NCBI GenBank assembly: GCA_016234485.1
Contig: JACRBL010000032.1
Location: 1-56,365 of the forward strand
Reading direction: 5' to 3'
DNA: 56,365 nt
Source of the DNA: Chloroflexota bacterium
GTDB lineage: Bacteria > Chloroflexota > Anaerolineae > Anaerolineales > Villigracilaceae
Every line of letters starts with the position of its first letter. Position 1 is the first letter of the stretch. A program made the translations under genes and the position numbers. The notes beneath the pieces were generated by a model, which made no database searches, was not told the origin of the DNA, and worked only from the letters and a program-made list of their open reading frames with translations. Of this stretch, positions 15,348 to 23,248 are shown piece by piece.

Positions 15348-16767
15348 ACACATCAAAATACAAACTCATCTCATACGGATGCGGACGATTCCGCACGGGG
15401 AAGTATTCCTGATTACGCTTGAAATCCACCCATTGCTGGATGAGTTCCTCGTTGAAGACCTCGCCCGCCAGAAGGAAATCGTGATCGGCTTCGAGGGCTT
15501 TGAGCGCCTCGTTCAACGATGACGGCAGGGATTTGATGCTGGCGCGCTTGACGTCGTCCCACGCGAAGATGTTCGCGTCGATGGGGCCGAATCCCGCGTC
15601 GGTCGGGTTGATGCGATTCTTGATTCCGTCCAATCCCGCCATCAGCATCGCAGACAGCGCGAGGTACACGTTGCAAGTCGCGTCGGGCGGACGGAATTCG
15701 ATACGGGCCGTGTCGGGCTGGTTGGCATACTTCGGGATTCGAACCGCAGCGCTGCGATTGCCGAGCGAGAAAAACGCGTTGACAGGCGCCTCAAATCCAG
15801 GGACGAGTCGGCGATACGAATTGGTGGAAGGGTTGGTCAGCGCGAGAATCGCCGCGCCGTGCGAGAGCAATCCACCCACGTACCAGAGCGCCTCCTTGCT
15901 CAACGCGCCATAACCGTCTTTGTCGTAAAACAAATTTTTCGCCGCTTTGAACAAATGCTGGTGAAAGTGCATCCCGCTTCCCGCTTCGCCAAACAACGGC
16001 TTGGGCATGAACGTGACCGTCTGCCCGTGCAGATGCGCCGCCATCTTCGCGACGTACTTGATCATCATGGTCGCGTCGCCTGATTGGATCAGCCCCATCA
16101 TCGGCGTCTCGATCTCCACCTGGCCTGGGCCGCCCACTTCGTGGTGATGATATTTGACGGGCACGCCCATCAACTCCAATCGCCGCGAAATTTCCTGGCG
16201 CAGGTTGAACAACTGATCCTTGGGCGGGATGGCGTGATAGCCGCCGTGCATCGGGATGTAGTGACCGTGTCCGCCTTCGAGGCTGTTCCAATCCGCTTCG
16301 CGGCTCAGGACCTCGTAGCTGGCGCGGTTGACCCCCGACTCGTATCGCACGCTGTCGAAGACGTAGAATTCGAATTCAGGACCCCAGCGACTCTCGTCCG
16401 CGAGACCCGAAGAACGCATGAAGTCCTCGGCGCGGCGTGCCACGTTGCGCGGGTCGTTCGGGAACGCGGCATGCGTGTCGGCCTCAAACGTCGTGCAGAT
16501 AAAAGACAGGGTCGGCGCGTCCCAGAACGGATCCAGGAAGCCCGAAGCGAGGTCAGGGATGAGGACCATGTCGCCTGATTTGACCGATTTGAGTCCCACC
16601 GAGGAACCGTCGAATCCAACCCCCTGCTCCATCAAGTCATCGGTGAATTGGCCGGCAGGTATGGTCAGGTGATGCCAGCGTCCCCACAGGTCGCAGAATT
16701 TCAAGTCAACGGCTTCGATCTTGTTTTCGTCCACGTACTTGCGCGCTTGTTGAAAGTTTTGAAACAT
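15346..16767 (-). CDS. glnA: Type I glutamine synthetase
   Basis: A 473-residue GSI that makes glutamine from glutamate, ammonia and ATP. Conserved features: GVGFDGSSV in the beta-grasp domain, GPEFEFYVFD, HHHEVGGPGQVEIE with metal/glutamate ligands, the Mg/ATP motif GSGMHFHQHL, NPSTNSYRRLVPGFEAP, NRSAAVRIP and RIEFRPPDAT. The segment that carries the adenylylated tyrosine in GSI-beta enzymes (NLYDLPP in E. coli) reads NIFAWDD here, so Tyr is replaced by Phe and control by adenylylation is unlikely. The ATG at 16767 is chosen because GGAGG lies four bases upstream; an upstream in-frame start would add an unconserved 28-residue stretch. Confidence 0.95.
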   Translation of the reverse strand: MFQNFQQARKYVDENKIEAVDLKFCDLWGRWHHLTIPAGQFTDDLMEQGVGFDGSSVGLKSVKSGDMVLIPDLASGFLDPFWDAPTLSFICTTFEADTHAAFPNDPRNVARRAEDFMRSSGLADESRWGPEFEFYVFDSVRYESGVNRASYEVLSREADWNSLEGGHGHYIPMHGGYHAIPPKDQLFNLRQEISRRLELMGVPVKYHHHEVGGPGQVEIETPMMGLIQSGDATMMIKYVAKMAAHLHGQTVTFMPKPLFGEAGSGMHFHQHLFKAAKNLFYDKDGYGALSKEALWYVGGLLSHGAAILALTNPSTNSYRRLVPGFEAPVNAFFSLGNRSAAVRIPKYANQPDTARIEFRPPDATCNVYLALSAMLMAGLDGIKNRINPTDAGFGPIDANIFAWDDVKRASIKSLPSSLNEALKALEADHDFLLAGEVFNEELIQQWVDFKRNQEYFPVRNRPHPYEMSLYFDV

Positions 16768-16895
16768 TGTGCCTCCGCGTTGGAATGTAGCATGAAAGCC
16801 CATTCGGGTTAAGTGCAATCCATCCTTGCGGGCGAGGTCATTCATCGCCAATTTCGTGATTTTGTTCTATACTTGCCTGTAACGCGATTGGCTTT

Positions 16896-16979
16896 CGTCA
16901 TTGCGAGGAGCGTTCGTTGCGACGAAGCAATCCCCGCATCGTGGATGAGATTGCTTCGCACAGAACGCTCGCAATGACG
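16896..16979. repeat. CGTCATTGCG inverted-repeat element, copy 2
   Basis: An 84-bp element bounded by CGTCATTGCG and CGCAATGACG, with inner arms CGAAGCAATC and GATTGCTTCG. It lies between the divergent glnA and membrane-protein genes, in a 266-bp gap where nothing else is seen. Confidence 0.8.
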
Positions 16980-17033
16980 GGCGCCAAATGTTTGTCTTAA
17001 TCAATTGCGTCACACCAATCTTCGGAGGGCACA

Positions 17034-17663
17034 ATGACCGAGTTTGCACAACAGGCTTTGGAACGTTTGCGCGATACAAGCAACTTCCAGTGGTACGTCA
17101 TCCCGCTTCTGTCGTTCGTGTTTTACGTTTACACGGTGGAGGCGGAAAAGCGCAACTGGAACATCGTTTTGGCGGGGCTGGCCTTTTGGGGCGCGGACTG
17201 GTTCAACGAGATCGTGAACAGCCTCGTTTTCCGCTTCACGGGGTACGCGCCGATCTGGGCCGAGCCAGGGCCAAGCGCGTATTTGATTTTGGTGGGACTC
17301 AACATCGAGACGATGTTCATGTTCGCGGTGGCGGGCATCATCTGGTCGAAGATGTTGCATCCCGATAAAGACTTCAAATATCTCGGCTTACCGAATCGTT
17401 GGGCGGTGGCGATCATCGGTTCGCTGTTCTGCGTGATCATCGAATATTTCCTCAACTCAGCCAACGCGTTGACGTGGGACTGGCCGTGGTGGGGACGCGC
17501 GATGCCGTTCCTCATTTTCATCTTCGGCTATTTATGGTTCTTCGTCTTCGCGTTCTGGGTCTATGACATGAAGACGATGAAGCAAAAACTCATCACCGTT
17601 GGGACAATCTGGGCGGTGGACATGGTCGCGCTGGTCGTGTTCATCAGTTTGAAGTGGATTTAA
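17034..17663 (+). CDS. Conserved-looking polytopic membrane protein
   Basis: A 209-residue protein I cannot place in a named family. It has about six hydrophobic segments (residues about 20-35, 45-62, 80-105, 122-140, 155-182, 188-205) and short loops; aromatic residues are abundant (WWGRAMPFLIFIFGYLWFF). A good ribosome binding site, GGAGGG, precedes the ATG. It is followed after 60 bases by two tandem TIGR02206-type membrane genes, with which it probably forms one transcript. Function unknown. Confidence 0.75.
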   Translation: MTEFAQQALERLRDTSNFQWYVIPLLSFVFYVYTVEAEKRNWNIVLAGLAFWGADWFNEIVNSLVFRFTGYAPIWAEPGPSAYLILVGLNIETMFMFAVAGIIWSKMLHPDKDFKYLGLPNRWAVAIIGSLFCVIIEYFLNSANALTWDWPWWGRAMPFLIFIFGYLWFFVFAFWVYDMKTMKQKLITVGTIWAVDMVALVVFISLKWI

Positions 17664-17723
17664 TCAACGCGGAGTCCAACGTCTCCGACGTTGCCTCCGA
17701 ATTTTCGCCAAAGGAAAAACGAT

Positions 17724-18455
17724 ATGGGATTCTATTTCACTGGAGACTACCCCGGCCCCGCGTTTGAATTTCTCGGCGCTGCGCATTTGATCACGATCGG
17801 GGTTTTGATCGCGCTGAATTTTTGGCTGGCGAGTTTCAAAAATGCCAGCGAGCAGACGAAGACGCGCATCCGCTGGACGCTGGCGATCCTCCTGTGGGCG
17901 AACGAAATCGCCTGGCACGTTTGGAACGCGGCGGTCGGCAAGTGGACGATCCAGACGATGTTGCCGCTCCATTTGTGTAGTGTGCTGGTTTGGATCGGCG
18001 CGTTCATGCTCGTGACGAAGAACCAGACCATCTACGAGTTCGCCTATTTCATGGGCATCGCGGGCGCGTTCCAGGCGGTGATGACTCCCGACCTGGGCAT
18101 TTACGGCTTCCCCCACTTTCGCTTTTTCCAGACCTTTATCTCTCACGGACTGATCATCTCCGCCGCCATCTACATGACTGTGGTGGAGGGATTCCGCCCG
18201 ACGTGGAAATCCCTGCTCCGCGTGGCGATTGGAATTAACGTCTACATGGGATTCGTGTTTCTGGTCAACACCGCCATCGGGAGCAACTACCTCTTCGTCA
18301 ACGGCAAGCCGCCCACAGCCAGCCTGCTGGACATGCTTCCCGATTGGCCTGTCTACCTCGTCCACATGGAAGCGCTCGGGATCATCTGCTGTCTCCTGCT
18401 CTACATCCCCTTCATCATTAAGGACGCGCGAGACAGGAGGAAAGTCGCCGCGTAA
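17724..18455 (+). CDS. TIGR02206 (YwaF-like) membrane protein, copy A
   Basis: A 243-residue integral membrane protein with about seven hydrophobic segments. The family pattern is visible: HLITIGVLIALNFWLA near the start, then RWTLAILLWANEIAWHVWN, TMLPLHLCSVLVWIGAFML, FFQTFISHGLIISAAIYMT, VEGFRPTWKSLLR and NYLFVNGKPPTASLLDMLPDWPVY. This matches the TIGR02206/YwaF family, whose function is unknown. ATG 17724 is used because AAGGA precedes it and the conserved part starts there. Its stop codon abuts the ATG of the next gene, which is a paralogue. Confidence 0.85.
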   Translation: MGFYFTGDYPGPAFEFLGAAHLITIGVLIALNFWLASFKNASEQTKTRIRWTLAILLWANEIAWHVWNAAVGKWTIQTMLPLHLCSVLVWIGAFMLVTKNQTIYEFAYFMGIAGAFQAVMTPDLGIYGFPHFRFFQTFISHGLIISAAIYMTVVEGFRPTWKSLLRVAIGINVYMGFVFLVNTAIGSNYLFVNGKPPTASLLDMLPDWPVYLVHMEALGIICCLLLYIPFIIKDARDRRKVAA

Positions 18456-19169
18456 ATGGACTACGAACTTCAATTCCTCAATCTCCCCAATCTTTTTCTT
18501 GCGGTGGGATTGATCGGCGTCGGCCGATGGCTGGCGAGATTCAAACACGCGGATGAAGACACGAAACGCTTCCTCCGTCACGCGCTCGCCATCGGTCTTT
18601 GGCTGGACGAACTCGTCTGGCATCATTGGAATTGGACACACGGATTTTGGTCGGTCCAGACCATGCTTCCCCTGCACGTCTGCAGCGTGATGATCTGGCT
18701 GGCGGGCTTTATGCTCATTTTTAAGAATTACCGCATTTACGAGTTCGGTTATTTTCTCGGCCTCGGCGCGGCGACCCAAATCTTGCTCACATCCTATGTG
18801 CCGCTGGAACTTTTCTTTGAATACCAGTATTACCAGATCTTCATCTCGCACGGACTGTTAATCACGGCGGTTTTGTACATGACCATCGTCGAAGGATTCC
18901 GCCCCACGTGGAAATCATTCCTCCGCATCGTGATCGGGACAAATCTCTACATGGCGCTTATTTTTCCCCTGAACCTCTGGCTGGGAAGCAATTACATGTT
19001 CCTCGCCTACAAACCCGTGGAATTTGCCAGCCTGCTCGACATCCTGCCTCCGTGGCCGTATTACATCCTCCACATGGAGATTTTGGGAATTTTGGTTTTT
19101 CTGCTGTTGTATTTACCGTTTGCGGTCAAAGATCGTCGCGCAAGACAAGCCGCGATCAACCCGTCTTGA
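18456..19169 (+). CDS. TIGR02206 (YwaF-like) membrane protein, copy B
   Basis: A 237-residue paralogue of the preceding protein, starting at the very next base after its stop. Matching blocks include TMLPLHVCSVMIWLAGFML, IFISHGLLITAVLYMTIVE, GFRPTWKSFLRIVIGTNLYM and SLLDILPPWPYYILHME. The N-terminus is shorter and some loops differ, so this is an old tandem duplication rather than a recent one. Perfect abutment suggests translational coupling and perhaps a heteromeric complex. The final codons overlap the promoter of tRNA-Leu. Confidence 0.85.
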   Translation: MDYELQFLNLPNLFLAVGLIGVGRWLARFKHADEDTKRFLRHALAIGLWLDELVWHHWNWTHGFWSVQTMLPLHVCSVMIWLAGFMLIFKNYRIYEFGYFLGLGAATQILLTSYVPLELFFEYQYYQIFISHGLLITAVLYMTIVEGFRPTWKSFLRIVIGTNLYMALIFPLNLWLGSNYMFLAYKPVEFASLLDILPPWPYYILHMEILGILVFLLLYLPFAVKDRRARQAAINPS

Positions 19170-19193
19170 CGAGCGCCGCATATCAGGTAAAAT
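19166..19193 (+). promoter_or_regulatory. Promoter of tRNA-Leu
   Basis: TTGACG (19166-19171), 16-base spacer, TAAAAT (19188-19193). The tRNA starts 12 bases later. The -35 box overlaps the stop codon of the preceding gene. Confidence 0.65.
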
Positions 19194-19204
19194 TCCAACC
19201 GTTC

Positions 19205-19288
19205 GGGGCGATGGCGGAATCGGCATACGCGGCGGTCTTAAAAACCGCTGGTCTAACGACCATGTGGGTTCAAGTCCCACTCGCCTCA
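19205..19288 (+). tRNA. tRNA-Leu (anticodon UAA)
   Basis: The acceptor stem GGGGCGA pairs with TCGCCTC, followed by discriminator A. The anticodon stem GCGGT/ACCGC holds the loop CTTAAAA, giving anticodon TAA. A variable arm (TGGTCTAACGACCA) fits a class II leucine tRNA, and the T arm is GTGGG-TTCAAGT-CCCAC. CCA is not encoded. Confidence 0.95.
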
Positions 19289-19297
19289 CTTTAGTCA

Positions 19298-19363
19298 ACC
19301 GCGAAGCCCGTCGAGGGCGCGAAGAAACTTCTTTCACTTTGCGTTCTTAGCGGTCTTTGCGGT
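19298..19363. repeat. ACCGCGAAG...CTTTGCGGT inverted repeat, copy 1
   Basis: Starts ACCGCGAAGCCCG and ends CTTTGCGGT, with partly complementary interior (GCGCGAAG and GCGTTCTTAGCG). A related copy lies at 27299-27373. It fills the gap between tRNA-Leu and the dGTPase gene. Confidence 0.6.
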
Positions 19364-19388
19364 GAATTTTTCCGTGTAAAATATCGTC

Positions 19389-20540
19389 ATGTACTACACT
19401 CGTCAGCAACTCGAAGAGAACGAAGATAAAGCCCTCGCGCCCTACGCCATGCGGAGCAAGGACTCGAAAGGCCGCGCCTATCTCGACAACGAACCCGACT
19501 ACCGCACCTCCTTCCAGCGCGACCGCGACCGCATCATCCACACCACTGCCTTCCGCCGTCTCGAATACAAGACGCAGGTCTTCATCAACTACGAGGGCGA
19601 TTACTACCGCACGCGTCTCACCCACACCCTCGAGGTCGCGCAAATCGGACGTACCATCGCCCGCGCCCTCGGCGCCAACGAAGATTTGGTCGAAGCGATT
19701 TGCCTCGTCCACGATGTGGGGCATCCGCCTTTTGGACATTCAGGCGAAACCGCCCTCAGCCGCCTGATGAAAGACTTTGGCGGGTTCGATCACAACAAAC
19801 AATCCTTCCGCATCGTCACCGAACTGGAACAGCGCTATCCCGAATTTCCCGGACTCAACCTGACCTGGGAAGTGCGCGAGGGCATTGTTAAGCACGAATC
19901 GGAATACGACATCTCGGATGCATCGGCGTTCAGCCCTGACCTGCGCGGGAATCTCGAAACCCAAATCTGCAACGTGGCCGACGAGTTGGCCTACACTTCG
20001 CACGACCTCGACGACGGTCTGCGCTCTGGCATGATCACCCCGCGCATGTTAAACGGCATCACCCTCTGGGAATTGCTGACGGGCAACATCCAGTGGCAGG
20101 GACCCGAGCTCGGAGACATGGATCGCCATCGCCTCATCCGCAAATTGATCGGGTTGGAAGTGACCGACCTCGTCACGGCCACGTACGAACGCATCAAAGA
20201 CAGCGCCGCCAAGTCTCCACTCGATATTCAAAAATTGAAGCACAACGTTATCGGCTTCAACGAAGAGACGCATCGTCGCAATCGCGAACTCAAGGACTTC
20301 CTCTACAACCGCATGTACCGCCATCATCGCGTGGTGCGGATGCAGGTCAAGGCCGAGCGCATCCTCTCCGATCTCTTCACCGCCTATCGCGCCGAGCCGT
20401 CTATTCTGCCCGAACACGTCCAGAAGATCATCCCCCAGCGCGGACTGGAGCGCATCATCTGCGACCACATCGCGGGGATGACCGACCGCTACGCCACCGA
20501 GGAACATCAAAAGCTCTTCAACCCGCTGGAAAAGCCGTAA
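19389..20540 (+). CDS. dgt: dGTPase-like deoxynucleotide triphosphohydrolase
   Basis: A 383-residue HD-domain enzyme of the Dgt family, which splits dNTPs into deoxynucleoside and triphosphate. The family start RTSFQRDRDRIIHTTAFRRLEYKTQVF is present, followed by the metal ligands in RTRLTHTLEVAQ and the HD motif CLVHDVGHPPFGHSGE (about residues 105-120); GGFDHNKQSFRIV and NLTWEVREGIVKHE follow. Length suits the shorter bacterial branch (YfbR/Dgt type 2). A TAAAAT box at 19377-19382 ends six bases before the ATG without a ribosome binding site, suggesting a leaderless mRNA. GreA follows after a gap with two mini-palindromes. Confidence 0.92.
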   Translation: MYYTRQQLEENEDKALAPYAMRSKDSKGRAYLDNEPDYRTSFQRDRDRIIHTTAFRRLEYKTQVFINYEGDYYRTRLTHTLEVAQIGRTIARALGANEDLVEAICLVHDVGHPPFGHSGETALSRLMKDFGGFDHNKQSFRIVTELEQRYPEFPGLNLTWEVREGIVKHESEYDISDASAFSPDLRGNLETQICNVADELAYTSHDLDDGLRSGMITPRMLNGITLWELLTGNIQWQGPELGDMDRHRLIRKLIGLEVTDLVTATYERIKDSAAKSPLDIQKLKHNVIGFNEETHRRNRELKDFLYNRMYRHHRVVRMQVKAERILSDLFTAYRAEPSILPEHVQKIIPQRGLERIICDHIAGMTDRYATEEHQKLFNPLEKP

Positions 20541-20547
20541 GTTGTGG

Positions 20548-20597
20548 TGCGGAATGGCATTCCGCAAACCATCAAATCAGCGGGATACCATCCCGCT
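20548..20597. repeat. Pair of mini-palindromes with GGAATGGCATTCC and GGGATACCATCCC cores
   Basis: TGCGGAATG-G-CATTCCGCA (20548-20566) and AGCGGGAT-ACC-ATCCCGCT (20579-20597) stand between dgt and greA. The 13-mer GGAATGGCATTCC recurs exactly inside the oxidase gene at 8948-8960, where it encodes part of VGRNAIPT. Confidence 0.7.
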
Positions 20598-20626
20598 CCA
20601 CGGACTCCGCCCCATCAGAGGACACC

Positions 20627-21088
20627 ATGACCGACATCCATCTCACCGCCGAAGGACTTGCCAAGATCAAAGTTGAACTGGAAGAACTCCGAGGCCCGCG
20701 CCGCCAGGAATTGGCCGAGCGCCTGCGCTCTGCCATCCAGATGGGCGATCTCTCGGAGAATGCCGATTACCACAAAGCCAAAGAAGACCAGGCCTTCCTC
20801 GAAGGCCGCATCCAGGAATTGGAATTCATGGTCCGCAACGCGGTGATCATCGAGAAGAGCGCCAATCACGATATTGTCAGCATCGGCTCGCACGTCACCA
20901 TCCAGGAAGGCGATTACCCCGCCGAGACCTATCACATGGTCGGCCCCCAGGAAGCGGACCCGCGCAACGGGCGCATCTCGCACGAATCCCCGATCGGCCG
21001 CGCGCTGATGGATCACCGCGTCGGCGAAGTGGTGGACGTAGACACGCCCGAAGGCAAGATCAAGTTCAAAATTTTGAAGATTGAATAA
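20627..21088 (+). CDS. greA: Transcription elongation factor GreA
   Basis: A 153-residue GreA/GreB factor that enters the RNA polymerase secondary channel and stimulates cleavage of backtracked RNA. The N-terminal coiled coil (about 1-75) carries the acidic tip in MGDLSENADYHKAKEDQ, and the C-terminal FKBP-like domain follows (IGSHVTIQEGDYP..., then RALMDHRVGEVVDVDTPEG). The ATG at 20627 is preceded by AGAGGA and gives the standard family start TDIHLTAEGLAKIKVELEEL; the same frame is open further upstream but that part is not GreA. A terminator follows directly. Confidence 0.95.
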   Translation: MTDIHLTAEGLAKIKVELEELRGPRRQELAERLRSAIQMGDLSENADYHKAKEDQAFLEGRIQELEFMVRNAVIIEKSANHDIVSIGSHVTIQEGDYPAETYHMVGPQEADPRNGRISHESPIGRALMDHRVGEVVDVDTPEGKIKFKILKIE

Positions 21089-21096
21089 CAAAAAAA

Positions 21097-21120
21097 TCCC
21101 GAGCTACCTCGGGGTTTTTC
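21097..21120. terminator. Bidirectional terminator between greA and rluB
   Basis: CCCGAG (21098-21103) pairs with CTCGGG (21108-21113) around CTAC. An A6 run lies on the left and GTTTTT on the right, so it can work in both directions. The rluB stop codon lies inside the loop. Confidence 0.75.
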
Positions 21121-21910
21121 TTCTTCGATCACCGCCTGCTGGCCTGCGATCTTTACTGGATCTGGGTTTTTCATCTCGTGCGGCGCGCGCCTTTTCGGGG
21201 TTTCGCAGGGCGTCCACTTCATCTTCGAACAAGAAGCGCCATTCGCGGGTTTTCAAATTCCCCAATCGCAACGTACCGATCCGCGTCCGAACGATCCGCA
21301 CGACGGGCAGGCCCAAACTCAGGCAGGTTTCGCGGATTTGACGTTTTCTCCCCTCGCCCATCACCACTCGCAACCACGCGCCCTTGCCCTTCGCTTCGCT
21401 GATGTAGACATTGACCGGCGCGGTCTTGTAGCCGTCTTCCAGCACCACGCCGCGCCGCCAGGCCGCCAACTGCTCTTCGTCGGGGCGACGCGCCACCAGC
21501 ACGTTGTATTCCTTCTCGTGGCCATAGCGTGGATGCGTGAGGCGGTTCGTCAGGTCGCCGTCGTTCGTCAGCAGGATGAGACCCTCGGATTCGAGGTCCA
21601 GCCGTCCCACCGGGTAGACGCGCTCACGGACGTCTACGAGGTCAATCACCGTCTCGCGGGTGTCGTCGTCTTCGCGCTCTACCGTCGAAAGGACGAAGCG
21701 CGGCTTATTCAACGCGATGTAAATCAACCGTTCGATCCGTGGAAGCGGCTTGCCATCCAGCGTGATGCGATCAATGGCGGGGTCGGCCTTTTGCCCCAGT
21801 TCCGCCGTCTTCCCGTTGACGCGCACGCGTCCTGCCACGAGGAATTCCTCGCAAGAGCGCCGCGAGCCGTAGCCCGCTTGCGCCAGAATTTTCTGTAATC
21901 GTTCTTGCAT
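21104..21910 (-). CDS. rluB: 23S rRNA pseudouridine synthase (RluB family)
   Basis: A 268-residue enzyme that converts uridine to pseudouridine in 23S rRNA. An N-terminal S4 RNA-binding domain (ERLQKILAQAGYGSRRSCEEF...GRVRVNG) is followed by the RsuA/RluB catalytic domain with the active-site motif PVGRLDLESEGLILLTNDGD (Asp near residue 104) and the late motif EGRKRQIRETC. The basic tail (RAARDEKPRSSKDRRPAGGDRRRK) is typical of RluB and likely binds RNA. It lies downstream of scpB on the same strand with a 73-bp gap that holds a hairpin; scpB-rluB is a common bacterial pairing. Confidence 0.93.
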   Translation of the reverse strand: MQERLQKILAQAGYGSRRSCEEFLVAGRVRVNGKTAELGQKADPAIDRITLDGKPLPRIERLIYIALNKPRFVLSTVEREDDDTRETVIDLVDVRERVYPVGRLDLESEGLILLTNDGDLTNRLTHPRYGHEKEYNVLVARRPDEEQLAAWRRGVVLEDGYKTAPVNVYISEAKGKGAWLRVVMGEGRKRQIRETCLSLGLPVVRIVRTRIGTLRLGNLKTREWRFLFEDEVDALRNPEKARAARDEKPRSSKDRRPAGGDRRRKTPR

Positions 21911-21958
21911 TTCAACCTTTCAATCATCGTGATGCAGGATAGTATCCTACACTTCGTT

Positions 21959-21981
21959 CCCCAGCAGTTGTACTGCTGGGG
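21959..21981. repeat. Hairpin between scpB and rluB
   Basis: CCCCAGCAGT (21959-21968) and ACTGCTGGGG (21972-21981) form a perfect 10-bp stem with loop TGT. It looks like another miniature palindrome. It lacks a T-run on the minus strand, so termination is doubtful. Confidence 0.6.
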
Positions 21982-21983
21982 GA

Positions 21984-22544
21984 TTATCCCTTCAACAAAC
22001 TGACATCCTGAGTTTCGGCTTCGGTCGGCAATTCCAGAGGAGGCAGGTCTTGGATGGAATTGATGCCGAAGTGTTGCAGAAATTCGGGCGTGGTGCTGTA
22101 CAAAATGGGACGGCCAGGGCCATCGGCGCGGCCTGTCTCTTGAATGAGCGCCTTGCTCAACAGGCTCTTCATCATGCCGTCGCTGTTCACCCCGCGGACG
22201 GCGTCCACCTGCGGACGGGTGACGGGCTGTTGGTAGGCGATGATCGATAACGTCTCGAGGGCGGCGCGGCTCAGGCGCGTGGTGGCTTCGAGACCGAGGA
22301 AACGTTCGATCAGCGCCGCGAACTCAGGCGCGGTGGTCAATTGGACGCGGCCTGCGTGACGTTGCAGGCGAAGCCCGCGCGTCGCCAGCGACTCTTCGAG
22401 GGCGCGCAAACCCTGCTCCACTTCGGTGGTGGTTGTCTCCAGCGCGGCGGCTAGTTGGGTGGGAGCCACAGGTTCGGCGGCCACGAACAACATCGCCTCC
22501 AGGCGGATGGCCGTGGGGGTAAGAGGGTTTTCAGAATCGGTCAT
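21984..22544 (-). CDS. scpB: Segregation and condensation protein B
   Basis: A 186-residue kleisin-partner protein that joins ScpA and SMC in the chromosome condensation complex. Two winged-helix domains are visible: the first from about residues 10-80 (IRLEAMLFVAAEPV, LAAALE), the second from 88-165 with the conserved LETLSIIAYQQPVTRPQVDAVRGVNSDG and GRPILYSTTPEFLQHFGI. The C-terminal tail is short and acidic. No scpA is in the window. It is transcribed towards rluB. Confidence 0.93.
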   Translation of the reverse strand: MTDSENPLTPTAIRLEAMLFVAAEPVAPTQLAAALETTTTEVEQGLRALEESLATRGLRLQRHAGRVQLTTAPEFAALIERFLGLEATTRLSRAALETLSIIAYQQPVTRPQVDAVRGVNSDGMMKSLLSKALIQETGRADGPGRPILYSTTPEFLQHFGINSIQDLPPLELPTEAETQDVSLLKG

Positions 22545-22582
22545 GCTATAATTGCTCCAGTTTGAGAAAATTCACATTTCGT

Positions 22583-22600
22583 ACCGCAAAATTTATTTTG
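22583..22600. repeat. Palindrome in the scpB / lipoprotein divergent gap
   Basis: CGCAAAAT-TT-ATTTTGCG is a perfect 8-bp inverted repeat within the divergent region 22545-22645. It is enclosed by a wider pair, CGTACCGCA (left) and TGCGGTACG (right, about 22623-22634). Either could be an operator or a mini-palindrome. Confidence 0.45.
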
Positions 22601-22645
22601 CGTTTCGACTGGCAACATAAATGCTGCGGTACGAGTTTCAATTCC

Positions 22646-23209
22646 ATGAACAAAAAACGCATCCTTTTTATTACTTTCGTAACGCTACTGGTCACGCTGG
22701 CCTGCACCATCTTCGTTGGGGGGCCAGAGATTCCACAGCCGCCCATTCCCGTTTCGGCAGAGGCCGTGACACAGTTGCAAGATCAAATCACGAACGCGGT
22801 CGCGGCGGGGGCAGTCAGCGGCGAAGTCACGTTGCAGATCAACGAAGTGCAACTGACCTCCTTCCTCGCTTACAAATTTCTCGAAGACGAAACGCCATTG
22901 CTGACCGAGCCGCAAGTCTATTTGCGCGACGGCCAGATGCGCATCTTCGGCAAGACCCAGCAGGGCAGTTTCGCCGCCAACATTGGCATCGTGTTGGCCG
23001 TGGGCTTGGACGAAAACTCCGAGCCTGCCCTGCAAATCATCTCTGCGGATTTTGGGCCGCTGCCCCTGCCCGATGGATTGAACAAGGCCATCACCGCGGT
23101 CATCGAGGAAGCCTATACAGGCGCGCTTGGCCCCGTGGCGACGGGCTTCCGTATCACGTCCATCACCATCGCGGACGGGGTGATGACCATCGTCGGCAGG
23201 ATACGATAG
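22646..23209 (+). CDS. Putative lipoprotein of unknown function
   Basis: A 187-residue exported protein. The N-terminus MNKKRILFITFVTLLVTLAC ends in a lipobox (LTLAC), so it should be a membrane-anchored lipoprotein. The rest is a beta-rich domain with VTLQINEVQLTSFLAYKFLED and ADGVMTIVGRIR. The layout is loosely like YpmS/LmeA-type lipid-binding proteins, but similarity is too weak to name it. The start is at 22646, since the upstream in-frame part has no signal-peptide character. The next gene, 39 bases on, also encodes a lipoprotein, so the two are probably co-transcribed. Confidence 0.7.
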   Translation: MNKKRILFITFVTLLVTLACTIFVGGPEIPQPPIPVSAEAVTQLQDQITNAVAAGAVSGEVTLQINEVQLTSFLAYKFLEDETPLLTEPQVYLRDGQMRIFGKTQQGSFAANIGIVLAVGLDENSEPALQIISADFGPLPLPDGLNKAITAVIEEAYTGALGPVATGFRITSITIADGVMTIVGRIR

Positions 23210-23248
23210 CGGACTCCTGCGGATTATACCAAAGCGATTTGCGCGACG

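Noticed and set aside
17664..18851. 395-codon minus-strand frame opposite the TIGR02206 genes
   Set aside because: It mirrors the two paralogous genes (the same antisense pattern twice), rich in Asp/Arg/His with no domain.
20093..20626. Long N-terminal extension of GreA
   Set aside because: The frame is open through the dgt gene, but conservation and the ribosome binding site start at 20627.
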